A DNA stretch of 64,000 nucleotides from Corynebacterium choanae (GCF_003813965.1 NZ_CP033896.1:2294001-2358000), one strand, 5' to 3'. Shown: positions 8,487 through 20,290, counted from the first letter of the stretch. Notes: generated from the sequence alone by a model not told the origin. Program-made: numbers and translations.

Positions 8487-9374
8487 CTACACAGCGTTTC
8501 GGCACCGCAGGCGCCCTTCTGCTGCGCGCGTGGGGCGAGTAAAACCGGTCGCTGTCACCATAAGTTGCCTATGTTGTGCGGGGCGGCCTTGGACGGTTAC
8601 TGCTACCGCAAGTTCAATGCCACGGATGCGACCTGTGCCATAACCTAGCCCGTGAATGTGTATCGGTGTGGCACTTATCTGTACTGCCGCGTGGGACACC
8701 TGCGCCCCCACCACCAACACGGCAGCACAGCCACGGCGAAGCTTAGCCGTCAGTGGACGGATCTGTGTGGGCGGAAGCTGCCGATTGCGCACTGCTCCGC
8801 CACCAGCATCGTGATACACCACCAGATCGATGCCATCGACAAGCATTCCCACCACCCCAAGCGGGTCTGCACCAGGATGTGGGATAAGCACCAACCGTTC
8901 CACATTGATGCCATAGTCCACCAGTTGAGTGAGCAGCAGCTGTGGCCAGTTCACGACAGCCACATAGTTGCCTGCCTGTAGGGCTGCGGCGATAAGTTCT
9001 ACAACCAGCAGCGGACTGTTACCACAGGTACTTAGCCGACGACGCGGCAACCCTCCCGTCGGCAGCATTGACTGTAAAGCTTCTGGAATGGCTACAGTGC
9101 CCATCGTTGCCCCAGATGCCGTTCGAACAGATGAGCTTGTTTCTGGCGCAGCACTGTTCGATTCATAAGGCTCGCTCGCCACAGATTCAGGCACGACTGA
9201 TAGCTGGGGTCGTACCTGTTTGTTCTGCGACGCTGCCGCCGACGGAAACACCTGCGCCACATCAGTGGCACGCTGAACCGGCAGACCAGCTGCGGAAAGC
9301 CGCTGCGTAAGCGCGATCACCTGCGCCGCTTTCGATGACGGCCGATCTGTAGCGTTTGTCGAAATGCCCATCAT
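8487..9374 (-). CDS. imuA': ImuA'-like mutasome protein (RecA-fold related)
   Basis: 295 residues. Residues after about 100 (LPTGGLPRRRLSTCGNSPLLVVELIAAAL, then NYVAVVNWPQLLLTQLVDYGINVERLVLIPHPG) show the RecA-like arrangement of actinobacterial ImuA'. A Walker A motif is not evident; the P-loop position reads CGNSPLL. The N-terminal ~100 residues are low complexity. It is upstream of imuB and behind a good LexA-type site, as in mycobacterial mutasome operons. There are tandem ATG codons at the start; the first is used here. Position and length support the identity, while overall conservation is modest. Confidence 0.82.
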   Translation of the reverse strand: MMGISTNATDRPSSKAAQVIALTQRLSAAGLPVQRATDVAQVFPSAAASQNKQVRPQLSVVPESVASEPYESNSAAPETSSSVRTASGATMGTVAIPEALQSMLPTGGLPRRRLSTCGNSPLLVVELIAAALQAGNYVAVVNWPQLLLTQLVDYGINVERLVLIPHPGADPLGVVGMLVDGIDLVVYHDAGGGAVRNRQLPPTQIRPLTAKLRRGCAAVLVVGAQVSHAAVQISATPIHIHGLGYGTGRIRGIELAVAVTVQGRPAQHRQLMVTATGFTRPTRAAEGRLRCRNAV

Positions 9375-9781
9375 AAAACAAACATCCGTTCTATTGGTTG
9401 TGCTGTTCTTAGTTAAGCGTCAGCCATCCACACAGTCAATCAAATAACTCCATGAGTGCGAACATTTGTTCTATTATTGATAAATATCGCAGGCTGGGCG
9501 ACATCTCCTGCGCTATCAACACCACCACCCACCACCCCCAAATACCCCCTGCCCGCGCGTGTCACCACCACTTGCCCCGCAACTCAACGCTAATCCAGCA
9601 ATCATTCACCCTTGACACCCTTGACACCCTTGGTTCCGCATCACTGTTTTTGTCACGATCCACGCCCACCTTGCACATCGCAATGCTTTGCCAGCACCGA
9701 ATTATTCGCGGTTCTATCAATGCCATCAGCCCCGCCGACAACTTCGCCACTGCCACCCCTTTGCCTACTACACTGCCTGAT
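9375..9781. other. Intergenic region between imuA' and a membrane protein gene
   Basis: 407 bp. It contains the SOS box and a tandem 10-bp repeat (CCTTGACACC repeated at about 9609-9630) that may supply TTGACA-like -35 elements for the plus-strand gene. The open frame extending through it (from 9452) has no ribosome-binding site and an uncharacteristic composition, so it is not annotated as coding. Confidence 0.4.
9458..9473 (-). promoter_or_regulatory. LexA (SOS) box of imuA'-imuB
   Basis: GCGAACATTTGTTCTA matches 14 of 16 positions of the LexA consensus, including the full GAAC-N4-GTTC core. On the minus strand a TAATAG -10-like element lies directly upstream, so LexA would block initiation. 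A weaker copy (AAAC-N4-GTTC, 9380-9391) sits just before the imuA' start codon. Confidence 0.75.
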
Positions 9782-10204
9782 ATGTCTTATCTCACGACAA
9801 TGCGCAGTCATGTCACCCCAATTCCCACGCCGGTCATCGTTCGGCTGGTGACCTCTGCATTGTTTGCCAGCACTTGGCCAATTCTTACCAGCGACCTCAG
9901 CAACACCAGCAGAGCACTCATCACAATGGGGCTGGTAGCGGCAGGAACGCTTATGGTGTACGGGCACCCCTACCGGAAAGCAATCCGCGCCTACATTGAA
10001 CAACACAACAACAGCTACAAACCCAATCCTGCCACCCTGCTCCCCTTGTTCCCGCTCTGGCTGGCACTCATGGTAGCGCCCGCAATAACACCACTTGCCT
10101 GGGGATGGATGCTGGTTGGCTGGATACTAATATTCTGGTGGCTATGGACCGTCTTCCCCCATATTGACGGCACCCGGGCGCTGGCCTATTTAGACAAACA
10201 ATAA
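9782..10204 (+). CDS. Small integral membrane protein, unknown function
   Basis: 140 residues if started at the ATG at 9782 (MSYLTTMRSH); ATG 9800 is also possible and neither has a clear ribosome-binding site. About four hydrophobic segments are visible (around 17-35, 38-55, 83-100 and 105-125), with a Trp-rich last segment (GWMLVGWILIFWWLWTVF). No family was recognised. It stands alone between imuA' (divergent) and the TrxB-like gene. Confidence 0.6.
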   Translation: MSYLTTMRSHVTPIPTPVIVRLVTSALFASTWPILTSDLSNTSRALITMGLVAAGTLMVYGHPYRKAIRAYIEQHNNSYKPNPATLLPLFPLWLALMVAPAITPLAWGWMLVGWILIFWWLWTVFPHIDGTRALAYLDKQ

Positions 10205-10682
10205 CCTGCCACCATCACCTGCAGTCTTGTCGCAGGATCACCGCAGGTTGTGGCAAACCCCATACCCCAACTTTGCTACCCACAATGCCCGGAAGCCACC
10301 GAAACTGCAGCCAGCAGAGTACCCTAAACAACAGGACAGGCAATCCGAACTCCCCCCTGGCAAGTAACGATAGGTAGCGCCTTAGCAATACATAGAACAG
10401 ATGCTTTTCGGTGTCGACCACTGGCCGGAAACTCGACCGCCACTGCCATATCGCAACCTGCCGTGTACAACAGTTCACGATCAACAGCTTGCCCACCACA
10501 CAGTGACGGCAGCCAACCGTCGATGTGGCAACTGAAAAACAGTACGCAGCTTGGCAACACCACGTGTCTTCCACCATCACCTTGCGTGCAATCGCCACAT
10601 GGATGGTTGGGGGCAACAATCTTGCTTGTTTTAGTAATTCATCACTGCCACCTACGCCCTGGCTTATGAAAGGAAAACAGTT
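10205..10682 (+). other. Intergenic region before the TrxB-like gene
   Basis: 478 bp. A weak nested hairpin follows the membrane protein gene (AACCTGC 10203-10209 with GCAGGTT 10243-10249, inner CCTGC/GCAGG) and lacks a T-run. Nothing else was recognised; the open frames on both strands look non-coding. Confidence 0.4.
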
Positions 10683-11627
10683 ATGCAGCACTACGATGTT
10701 GTCGTCATTGGCGGCGGGCCTGCAGGAGCAATGACTGCAACAGTGCTGGGGCGTCAGCAACGGGACGTGCTGCTTGTCGATGCCGGGAAACCGCGCAATA
10801 CTCCAGCCACCGCGATGCACATGTATCTGTCGCGGGATGGCTTCCCGCCGGCACAGCTCCTTGCGCTTGCACGGGAAGAACTCACCCAATATCCCAAGGT
10901 TCGCCTGCAACCGGGTGAAGTCACCCGGGTGTGGGGTGAAGTCGGCGATTTTCATGTGGAGTTTGTCAAAGATGACGAGGAAAAAGAGGTCGCCACAGCA
11001 AAAATCATTGTGCTCGCAACGGGACAATATGATCAGCTCAGCGATCTGAAAGGTGTTGCGGAACACTGGGGTCGTGGCTTATTCCACTGTATTTACTGCT
11101 ATGGCTATGAGTGCACCGGGCGGGCGATTGGGGTGCTTTCTTCCCGTCCTGGTGATGCGATGCTGTCGCGCTATATTGCCGACCGGTTCTCGGACGATGT
11201 GGTGCTTTTCAACCAGGATTATCCGCTCGACCGACAGGTGCATGATCTTGTCACGCAAGGTGGAGTGAAGTTCATCAACAACAAGGTGGTGGAGATCTCT
11301 GGCCGTGCCCCGCACATGGTTGTCCACTTCGAGGATGGCACCACTATGGAGCGGGAAGTGATTTTCTACCGTCCCGATTCCTGTCAACATTCTGATCTGG
11401 CCGACCAGTTAGGCTGCGAACAGATGGAACAGTGGGGCACTATTGCGGTGAACTCAATGCAGCAAACCTCGGTGCAGGGGGTATATGCGGTAGGCGATGT
11501 GGCAGTCAATCGTGATCTACCGGCTGCAACCGGGTTTGTTGTTACTGGTGCATCTGATGGGCAGCGGGCAGCAATTTGGATTGAGCAAGAACTCTTCCTT
11601 ATGACACTTGCTGAGGAACTGCACTAG
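10683..11627 (+). CDS. NAD(P)/FAD-dependent oxidoreductase, thioredoxin-reductase-like
   Basis: 314 residues, preceded by an AAAGGAAAA ribosome-binding site. N-terminal FAD motif DVVVIGGGPAGAMTATVLG (residues 5-23), the central redox-centre position HCIYC within LFHCIYCYGYE (CxxC), and the C-terminal FAD motif VYAVGDVAVNRDLPAA. The overall plan is that of thioredoxin reductase, but the active-site flanks (CIYCYGYE rather than CATCDG) and the partial NADP-binding motif (GVLSSRPGDAML) place it in the wider group of TrxB-like oxidoreductases of unknown substrate. It is probably not the housekeeping TrxB, as no trxA is adjacent. Confidence 0.85.
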   Translation: MQHYDVVVIGGGPAGAMTATVLGRQQRDVLLVDAGKPRNTPATAMHMYLSRDGFPPAQLLALAREELTQYPKVRLQPGEVTRVWGEVGDFHVEFVKDDEEKEVATAKIIVLATGQYDQLSDLKGVAEHWGRGLFHCIYCYGYECTGRAIGVLSSRPGDAMLSRYIADRFSDDVVLFNQDYPLDRQVHDLVTQGGVKFINNKVVEISGRAPHMVVHFEDGTTMEREVIFYRPDSCQHSDLADQLGCEQMEQWGTIAVNSMQQTSVQGVYAVGDVAVNRDLPAATGFVVTGASDGQRAAIWIEQELFLMTLAEELH

Positions 11628-11891
11628 CGCACCGAAAGCTAACCACAGCGTTTCGCGGGCTTCCTCCTGCTTTGTGTGCGGCGGCTGGCCAGAATCCCCG
11701 GGGTTGGTTCTTCCGGCTGATGACTCGCCTTCGCCACACCCTCCCACAGATACCACCCCGAATAAGTGGCCGAACAGGTCACCCACCTGCTCGGTCGCGC
11801 GCAGCCTAGCCGGAAGGAAAACTTCCACCGGAACACGCAACCATGCAGCTTCTTCATTCGGCTTCGCTCGGCACACTCAAAGACAGCAATA

Positions 11892-11934
11892 GACAATAGC
11901 CAGGATCAGTGATGATCCTGGCTATTGTCGTTTT
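11892..11934 (+). terminator. Terminator downstream of the TrxB-like gene
   Basis: Perfect 17-bp stem: GACAATAGCCAGGATCA (11892-11908) and its complement (11913-11929) around a 4-nt loop, followed by GTTTT. It lies 265 bp after the stop; the region between holds no credible gene. Confidence 0.85.
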
Positions 11935-12072
11935 GCGATAAGCGTCAAACACGTATTTGAGTCGACTATCAGCGGTGTCCAATCCCGCACCTGGGTAACG
12001 GCCGCGTCAGTGACACGTATCGACGCGAAGCGCTGCGGCGAGCTTATTGCTCACCGCTTCAGCAGGCAGGGA

Positions 12073-13647
12073 TTATTCCCATTCGATGGTTCCTGGCGGC
12101 TTCGAGGTGACGTCGAGCACTACCCGGTTGATGCCATCAACTTCGTTGGTGATGCGGGTAGAGATTTTCTCGAGAACATCATAAGGAATCCGAGTCCAGT
12201 CAGCAGTCATCGCATCTTCACTGGTAACCGGTCGCAGCACCACCGGATGCCCGTAGGTGCGCCCATCGCCTTGTACACCGACGGATCGCACATCGGCTAG
12301 CAGCACCACCGGACACTGCCAGATCGTGTTGTCGAGTCCCGCATTGGTCAGCTCTGTGCGGGCGATAAGATCTGCTGCCCGCAGAATCTCCAGGCGCTCC
12401 GGGGTGACTTCACCAATGATGCGAATACCTAGCCCTGGCCCAGGGAATGGCTGACGGCCAACGATTTCTTCCGGTAGCCCAAGCTCCCGACCAACCGCGC
12501 GAACCTCGTCTTTAAACAGCAGCCGCAATGGTTCAACAAGGGTAAATTCCACATCGTCTGGTAGGCCGCCCACATTGTGGTGGCTCTTAATGGTGGCAGT
12601 GCCACTGCCTTCCCCAGATTCGACCACATCTGGATAGAGGGTACCTTGCACCAGGTATTCGACAGTGGAACCGGCCGGGGCGTCTTCGAGGACACCGGCT
12701 ACGGCACGTTCAAAGGAGCGGATAAATTCCGCGCCGATGGCTTTGCGTTTCGCTTCGGGTTCGGTGACTCCGGCAAGCTTGCGCATGAAATTGTCTACTT
12801 CGTCGGCGGTGACAAGTTTTGCCCCGGTGGCGGCAACAAAGTCCCGTTCGACTTGTTCCCGTTCCCCGGCACGCAACAGACCATGATCGACAAACACACA
12901 GGTGAGTCGATCGCCGATGGCACGCTGCACGAGGGCGGCTGCCACAGCTGAGTCAACACCGCCGGACAGGCCGCAGATTGCCCGCCCATGTTCGCCGATT
13001 TGCTGCCGGACTTTGTCGACGAGTTCTTCAGCAATATTTGCCGGAGTCCAGTCTTGGGGAATACCGGCGATCTCGGTGAGGAAGCGAACCAGAATTTCTT
13101 GACCGTGGGGCGAGTGCAACACCTCTGGATGGTATTGCACACCGGCCATTTGTTTGGCCGCGCATTCAAAGGCCGCCACTGGTGCACCTTCGGTGGTGGC
13201 GGTGACGGTGAATCCGTCTGGGGCGGCGGTGACTGAGTCGCCGTGGCTCATCCACACCATGTGGGTGGATTCGAGTTCACGGTGGGTGATTCCGCCGTCC
13301 GCTACCAGGTTCAGGGGGGTGCGTCCGTATTCCCGAATACCGGTTTTGCCCACAGTACCGCCGAGCGCATGGGTCATTGCTTGGAATCCGTAGCAGATAC
13401 CAAACACGGGAATCCCCAGCTGGAGGACTTCCGGGTCGAGGGATGGGGCGCCATCTTCATACACACTTGATGGGCCGCCGGAGAGAATCAGTGCAGCAGG
13501 TTGTTTCGCTGCGATCTCTGCTGGGGTGGCGGTATGCGGGATCACTTCTGAGTAGATGCGTGCTTCCCGAACTCGGCGGGCGATAAGCTGCGCGTATTGC
13601 GCACCAAAATCCACCACGAGGACGGGGCGATGTAACTGGTTTTCCAC
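12073..13647 (-). CDS. guaA: GMP synthase (glutamine-hydrolysing) GuaA
   Basis: Converts XMP to GMP using glutamine and ATP, the last step of GMP synthesis. The GTG start at 13647 gives 524 residues, the size of corynebacterial GuaA; the longer frame from 13695 adds unconserved residues. Glutaminase domain: [19 protein letters not shown], catalytic Cys in GICYGFQ, and His/Glu in QYHPEV. ATP pyrophosphatase domain: P-loop [14 protein letters not shown]. The C-terminal dimerisation domain ends in KPPGTIEWE. The guaB paralogues lie upstream on the same strand but are separated by 660 bp, so the gene is probably expressed on its own. Confidence 0.96.
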   Translation of the reverse strand: MENQLHRPVLVVDFGAQYAQLIARRVREARIYSEVIPHTATPAEIAAKQPAALILSGGPSSVYEDGAPSLDPEVLQLGIPVFGICYGFQAMTHALGGTVGKTGIREYGRTPLNLVADGGITHRELESTHMVWMSHGDSVTAAPDGFTVTATTEGAPVAAFECAAKQMAGVQYHPEVLHSPHGQEILVRFLTEIAGIPQDWTPANIAEELVDKVRQQIGEHGRAICGLSGGVDSAVAAALVQRAIGDRLTCVFVDHGLLRAGEREQVERDFVAATGAKLVTADEVDNFMRKLAGVTEPEAKRKAIGAEFIRSFERAVAGVLEDAPAGSTVEYLVQGTLYPDVVESGEGSGTATIKSHHNVGGLPDDVEFTLVEPLRLLFKDEVRAVGRELGLPEEIVGRQPFPGPGLGIRIIGEVTPERLEILRAADLIARTELTNAGLDNTIWQCPVVLLADVRSVGVQGDGRTYGHPVVLRPVTSEDAMTADWTRIPYDVLEKISTRITNEVDGINRVVLDVTSKPPGTIEWE

Positions 13648-13709
13648 GCCCCAAAGTCTAGCCCAGTAGCAGCGAACTAGCCCCGTGTGGGGCAACTATG
13701 GCGAAAAAT

Positions 13710-14045
13710 CTAGTGGGATTGGGTGCGGAGGAAGGGGCAGCCGAAACGTTCAACAGCTAGCCAGCAGCGGCGGTTTTCCAGCAGGATTCGATCAGCCGCT
13801 AGCCGCTGTTGCTGTTTGGTGAGGGTAGGCCCTTTACCCGGTGGGGTGGACATGAGCATGGCGGTGAGGGAATCGTGTGATGGCCGTTGGCTGCTGGTGA
13901 GTTTGTTTGACCCTGCAATGGTGCCCACCGTTAACGCGGCAAGCGCGTAGAGTGTGTCGCTGCCTGAAGCTTTCGCTGCGTTCACGTTGTCGTCCGATCT
14001 GTTGCCGGGATGGCACTGCAATGAGTAAGCCGGATATGTTTCCAA
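13710..14045 (-). CDS. Hypothetical protein upstream of guaA
   Basis: Up to 111 residues, 62 bp upstream of guaA on the same strand. A hydrophobic segment (TLYALAALTVGTIAGS) is followed by a charged C-terminal part (LTKQQQRLAADRILLENRRCWLAVERFGCPFLR) that looks like a genuine helical segment. A GTG at 13985 would give a shorter protein beginning before the hydrophobic segment, as many small membrane proteins do. The family was not recognised. It could instead be non-coding. Confidence 0.4.
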   Translation of the reverse strand: METYPAYSLQCHPGNRSDDNVNAAKASGSDTLYALAALTVGTIAGSNKLTSSQRPSHDSLTAMLMSTPPGKGPTLTKQQQRLAADRILLENRRCWLAVERFGCPFLRTQSH

Positions 14046-14707
14046 GTGGTTGGTGAGTCACTGTGGGCGACTGCCAAGTGTCGTTGCCCTTGCAACGATG
14101 CCAGCCTGCTGATTCTTTTTTTCAGCCGCATGTGTGTCGGTGGGCGGTGGGAACATAGTGCCCATGGTTGTGTTTAGTATATGCCTTTCGGCGTTGCCTG
14201 TGCGGATACTTTTGCCGTCACCGGCGCAACCTATCGATTACTTGTGGGGCGTTGTTTGCTGTGGCGGTTCGCGGCTTTGCCTGCTGGCGTTGCTGGTTGC
14301 ACCGCTTACCTGTCAAACGACCCTGAAAACTTCACTTTGTCTGGCAGGGCTCATTCCCCCAGATGTGGTGGGAACCTGAGGCTTTGTGTGTTTCGGGGGT
14401 GGACCCATTGCGGTGATGGTGGCTCGCCGAGCTTGGCTGATGTGATCGCTCCCGTCTTAGACGGGAATGCAGTGCCCGCGCAGCAGGGATGTCTCTCCTG
14501 GCAGTAAGTGGGCAGGAAAATCCGTGTATGGGTCAGGGTTTCTGTCTGCCAGCTTTTGCCACATCCCCGATACGGCAGATATCTGGGCAGGCTTTCACCT
14601 ACAACGAAGACGCCAGGAGTTGAGCGGAGAGGCTCCGAAATCCTGGCGTCTTTGCTTCCATTCGCCGCGAAAACAGCAGCGAATGGAAGCGGTGTTGCGT
14701 GCAATAT
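14046..14707. other. Gene-free region between the guaA-side hypothetical and guaB3
   Basis: 662 bp. Hairpins seen: TCGTTGC-CCTT-GCAACGA (14081-14098), CCCGTC-TTA-GACGGG (14451-14465), and two adjacent strong ones close to the guaB3 stop, listed separately. No frame looks coding. It may be the remains of lost genes: related genomes carry many genes between guaA and guaB3. Confidence 0.4.
14609..14690 (-). terminator. Tandem hairpins after guaB3
   Basis: GACGCCAGGA / TCCTGGCGTC (14609-14618 with 14641-14650) and GCTTCCATTCGC / GCGAATGGAAGC (14654-14665 with 14679-14690). They lie 18 bp beyond the guaB3 stop and probably end its transcript; the T-runs are short on either strand. Confidence 0.6.
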
Positions 14708-15853
14708 TTACCGGACAGCGAGCGCAACCTTTTGGAATTGTTTCACATCGGTGTAGCCACATTTCCCCATGGCGCGTTTCAGGGCGCCAACAAAGTTTTG
14801 GGTCCCGTCAGCAGCAGTGGATGGCCCATGCAGCAAGGTTTCCAACGTCACTGCACCATCGTCGATGCGCTCATCCCCAAACATGGCGGCCATGTGACCT
14901 TCCACCTCGAAGCGGGGGAACCGTGGATGAGCCGAAGCATGTGTCCAAAACGCCCCCTTGGCAGCTGCTTCCTCAGCGATCGCCAACGGCCGACCAAGCA
15001 CCACAGCATCCGCCCCGCAGGCGATAGCTTTCACCACATCTGCCGAGGTGAACACTTCTTCACTGTCACAGATCACATGCACATAGCGGCCTGCGGTTTC
15101 ATCCAAATAATCCCGCCGGGCAGCAGCAACATCAGCAATCGCGGTTGCCATCCCAACCCCGATCCCCATCGAAGCTGCTTGCAGGTTTTCGCCACCACCA
15201 ACAATCACCCCAGCGGCACCAGTGCGCATCAGATGCAACGCAGTGGTGTAGTCATACACCCCACCGCAGATCACTGGCACATCCAAGGTGCCAATGAATT
15301 CCTTCAAGTTCAATGGCTGACCGTCGGTGGCAACATGCTCCGCGGAGATCACTGTGCCTTGGATAAATAAAATCTCGGCACCAGCTTTCACCACTACCGG
15401 GGCAAGCTCCCTGGCCTGCTGCGGGGTTACCCGTACCGCCACAGTCATACCGCTGTCCCGCATCTTTGCTATGCGTTCACTGATGAGTTCAACATTCAAT
15501 GGTGCAGCGTGCAACTCCCGCAGTTTACGCATAGCAGCCTGCGGATCGGTGTTTGCGACATCAGCCAGTGCGGCGAGTTCTTCTTCAGCATTGGCATGCC
15601 GCCCCCATAAACCTTCCACATTCAGTGGGGCAAGCCCACCGAGGCGTTGAAATTCGGCGGCAAACGGAATATCGACGAGCGCATCCGTGGGGTGAGCAAT
15701 GAGAGGAACATCAAAATGGTAGGCGTCAATATGCCAGGTCGTGTCCACATCCTTAGAGGATCGGGTGCGACGGGTGGGGACGATCGCAACATCAGCAAGC
15801 TCATAGTGTCGCAGCGCCTGCCGGCCCTGCCCGATTTCGACGTGTTCTCTCAT
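14708..15853 (-). CDS. guaB3: GuaB3-family IMP dehydrogenase-related protein
   Basis: Actinobacterial paralogue of IMP dehydrogenase. 381 residues from the ATG at 15853 (MREHVEIGQGRQA), matching the family N-terminus; the longer frame begins at an unlikely TTG. The TIM barrel is intact (DVAIVPTRRTRSSKDVDTTW, GGLAPLNVEGLWGRH, ICGGVYDYTTALHLM, GAAGVIVGGG). The substrate-thiolating Cys loop of true IMPDH (GxGSxCxT) is replaced by a GGGENL stretch, and CBS domains are absent. The biochemical role of this family is poorly established. It lies downstream of guaB on the same strand with a 430-bp gap. Confidence 0.9.
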   Translation of the reverse strand: MREHVEIGQGRQALRHYELADVAIVPTRRTRSSKDVDTTWHIDAYHFDVPLIAHPTDALVDIPFAAEFQRLGGLAPLNVEGLWGRHANAEEELAALADVANTDPQAAMRKLRELHAAPLNVELISERIAKMRDSGMTVAVRVTPQQARELAPVVVKAGAEILFIQGTVISAEHVATDGQPLNLKEFIGTLDVPVICGGVYDYTTALHLMRTGAAGVIVGGGENLQAASMGIGVGMATAIADVAAARRDYLDETAGRYVHVICDSEEVFTSADVVKAIACGADAVVLGRPLAIAEEAAAKGAFWTHASAHPRFPRFEVEGHMAAMFGDERIDDGAVTLETLLHGPSTAADGTQNFVGALKRAMGKCGYTDVKQFQKVALAVR

Positions 15854-16285
15854 GAGATATTCGCTCTTTTCCAACCTTCCCTACCGCCCCGTGTCGTGGC
15901 TACGAAGAGATGACAGGCAGCAGGAAATGTCAATATTGATGGTGTTCTCCGCAAACAAGCAAAGCCCATGCAGCAGATTGCAAGTTGCTGTGGTTTAGCC
16001 TAGCCGGAACCCAGGCGATTTTTCGAACGAGCTGGAAAAATACTTTTCCTCCGAAGCGTTTGCCACCAGTAGGTGGCGCCTGCGCTGCAGCAAACACACT
16101 CACCAAATCTGTGTTGAGAGCACCTCACCTTCCATCCGATAGTTGCGCAACAACCCAAATTCACCCCACCAGAGCAGCGCAATCGCCCACCAGGGAAATC
16201 AGCACAGCCCTGGCTGGGACATCGGTATCCCTGCCAGGGCTGTGATAACAAGCAGCACGATACGCTGTGCTGCTGAAGATATTGC
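15854..16285. other. guaB-guaB3 intergenic region
   Basis: 432 bp. It contains the guaB terminator hairpin near its guaB end (listed separately). No coding frame was recognised in the rest. Confidence 0.45.
16203..16244 (-). terminator. guaB terminator hairpin
   Basis: CACAGCCCTGGC (16203-16214) pairs with GCCAGGGCTGTG (16233-16244), 12 bp, about 40 bp after the guaB stop. On the minus strand only a weak T-rich stretch follows. Confidence 0.65.
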
Positions 16286-18245
<1,960 letters not shown>

Positions 18246-18626
18246 GTGGACTTCGAAGAAACTATGCCGCGCGATCCTTTTGCCGACGATCCCAACGATC
18301 CGGCATCCTTCCTTGAGGAGGAAGAGTTCGAGCCGCTCACTCCCGAAGAACGCGTCGCCGCAACGAACGATTTGATGTTGATGCGCCAGGCGCGTCGCCT
18401 ACTCGTTCCCAAAGGCTGTTTAGGGATCTGCAGTTACTGTGATTCCTGCGAAGAACCCCACTATTACGATTGGGATATCATCATCGCCAATACTGAGGCA
18501 TCCATCCGCGGGGAAGCACCGTTGGTGCATGAACCTTCCGCGGAACCGTTAGTGGAAGCGTATGCGCCGTGGGAATATTGCGTCGGCTATGTGGATGCTT
18601 GGAATGACGCAAACCGCCCGAGCTAG
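18246..18626 (+). CDS. DUF5319 family protein
   Basis: 126 residues from the GTG at 18246; the ATG at 18264 (MPRDPFADDPNDP) has an AAGAA-like site before it and is equally possible. The protein is acidic, with the family hallmarks PRDPFADDPNDPASF, a Cys cluster GCLGICSYCDSCEEPHYYDWD and the C-terminal WEYCVGYVDAW. The cysteines suggest metal binding or a redox role, but the function is unknown. The neighbourhood (divergent from guaB, near rsdA/sigD) is the same as Rv3412 in M. tuberculosis. Confidence 0.85.
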   Translation: MDFEETMPRDPFADDPNDPASFLEEEEFEPLTPEERVAATNDLMLMRQARRLLVPKGCLGICSYCDSCEEPHYYDWDIIIANTEASIRGEAPLVHEPSAEPLVEAYAPWEYCVGYVDAWNDANRPS

Positions 18627-19249
18627 CGGTTTACGGCACTGCTGCCGAACACGATAAAAAACTCCACAGCACCATCGACACGGGCTTTTCGCCGCTTTCT
18701 GGCCGCGAACAGTCCGTGTCAGTCTATGCAAGCAAGCGCCAAAAAAGCTAGGTTTTTGCAAGGTCTCGGCAACTGCAGACCCGATTCCGGTCGATGCTTG
18801 GCATCCCTCGAGCACTCTGTGCTTTCCCCACTCCCCTCCTGCGTGTGGTGGCCTGCCGGCAGACGCTGCTGCCATTTGCCACGTCATTGGGGTTTCCGTC
18901 ACTGTTGTGACCCCAACGTGCACAGTGACTGTCACAGGCTTATACTCCGCAGCGACAAACGGAACCAAATGTTCTTCCCCCTGCGCAGAGCGTGCCTTGA
19001 AACCGCAGCGAGCATATGACCAGGAACCGGCTTGTTCGCTGGCGGCACCTGGCGACACACTTATTGTGATTGCTGGGGGATATTGCCACCAGCTATGGGA
19101 CAACCCAGCTACAGCCTTGTGCTGTAGCTGGGTTGGAAGTCAAAACACCATAACCGTCGCTGAGTCGTAAGCCTCGGCCGGCCCATGTGCTTATCACTTG
19201 CGGACAGTTGATAAGCATTCCCCGCAACATTGGCGGGTTATCGATCAAA
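18627..19249. other. Convergent region between the DUF5319 gene and rsdA
   Basis: 623 bp. It contains one strong hairpin (19102-19134). The rest shows no recognisable gene; the short frames on both strands are Cys/Trp-rich and implausible. Confidence 0.45.
19102..19134. terminator. Bidirectional hairpin between convergent genes
   Basis: Perfect 14-bp stem AACCCAGCTACAGC / GCTGTAGCTGGGTT with a 5-nt loop. It lies between the DUF5319 gene (plus) and rsdA (minus). Neither side has a clear T-run. Confidence 0.6.
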
Positions 19250-20290
19250 TTATTCAGCCGCGCTTGGCGCAGGAACTGCAGTGGTTGGTTGATCCACAGG
19301 ATTTGCAGATTCGCTCACCGGTGCACCTTGCTCACCAGGTGGTGGTGCAACTGCAGATGTTGGTGTCGGAATAGGATCATTGACTGCAGTCGTTGGGGCA
19401 GGACGTTCATAGTCCGGAACCTCAACTGGGGTGGTGGAAGGTTTCGGCCGCGGGGAAACAGGCTGCGCCGGATTCACCGGCACAGCCGGAGTGACGGTCA
19501 CCGTCTTGGTGACCTGTTCCTGTTCGGCGGGAACTTCTACAGTGGTGGTCACAGTCGTTGTGACCTCATTGGTTTTCGTCACCTGGGGCTGCGGTTTCAC
19601 CGCGTCTTTCGACGCATTGACCTGTTCAGCGATTTCCCGCGCCTGCTCTAAAAGCTGCAGCGCACCCTCCACGTCACCGTTAGCATTGCGGTTCTCCGCT
19701 TCTTCCAGCGTCGCGGAAAGCTCAACGACAGCCGCATGAGAGCCAAACATTGCCTGGTGCAAACCCCACAACGGATCCCCTGGGGTGGCCTCGTGGACAA
19801 CCGTTCCACCGCCGGCAATCACCAGTGTGGCTGCCGCTGCACCAATCAGACCAGGACCTAAAACACTGCGCTTGGTTTTCGCAGCAGCCCGCTCACGGAG
19901 CGAGACCACTGGAGCCACTGGAGCATCCGGGGCCACAGTGGGCTCCGAAGCATCCGTGGTGTCTGCTGCTGGCGGTAATGCCGAAACTTGTGGCAACACC
20001 GTCGTTGCAGCAAGATCAGCGGAATCATGCCCGACAGTGTTCAACGGTGTCCGCAGCTGCGGTGCCGGCGGTTGTGGACGGTACACGTCATCCCGCAACG
20101 CCAGCAGCAATCCAGCCACTGGATCATTACCGTCAGCAGGATCCTGCCCTGCCGCAAGCGCGTCTAACAGCAGATCGTCGGCCAATACTGCTTCCATGTC
20201 CAGTTCACTGCTGGTGTCAGGACGAAGGCCTGTCGACTCACCGAATTGGCGAGGTTCGCCACGGTGGCGACCTGCTCGATGCTCACCCAT
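19250..20290 (-). CDS. rsdA: Anti-sigma-D factor RsdA-like
   Basis: 346 residues. It binds and inhibits SigD. The N-terminal cytoplasmic part contains the short sigma-binding segment (ELDMEAVLADDLLLDALAAG, about residues 29-48). One membrane segment follows (GPGLIGAAAATLVIAGGGTVV, near 145), then an external region with PGDPLWGLHQAMFG and a helical stretch, and a long Pro/Thr/Val-rich tail (TTTVTTTVEVP onward, more than 100 residues) that could cross the cell wall. Its start overlaps the sigD stop by one base (TAATG), giving coupled translation. Control is probably by regulated proteolysis, as known for M. tuberculosis RsdA. Confidence 0.85.
   Translation of the reverse strand: MGEHRAGRHRGEPRQFGESTGLRPDTSSELDMEAVLADDLLLDALAAGQDPADGNDPVAGLLLALRDDVYRPQPPAPQLRTPLNTVGHDSADLAATTVLPQVSALPPAADTTDASEPTVAPDAPVAPVVSLRERAAAKTKRSVLGPGLIGAAAATLVIAGGGTVVHEATPGDPLWGLHQAMFGSHAAVVELSATLEEAENRNANGDVEGALQLLEQAREIAEQVNASKDAVKPQPQVTKTNEVTTTVTTTVEVPAEQEQVTKTVTVTPAVPVNPAQPVSPRPKPSTTPVEVPDYERPAPTTAVNDPIPTPTSAVAPPPGEQGAPVSESANPVDQPTTAVPAPSAAE

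Noticed and set aside
10215..11066. 283-codon open frame on the minus strand
   Set aside because: It lies mostly antisense to the clearly real TrxB-like gene, has a Cys/His-rich translation with no motif, and no ribosome-binding site.
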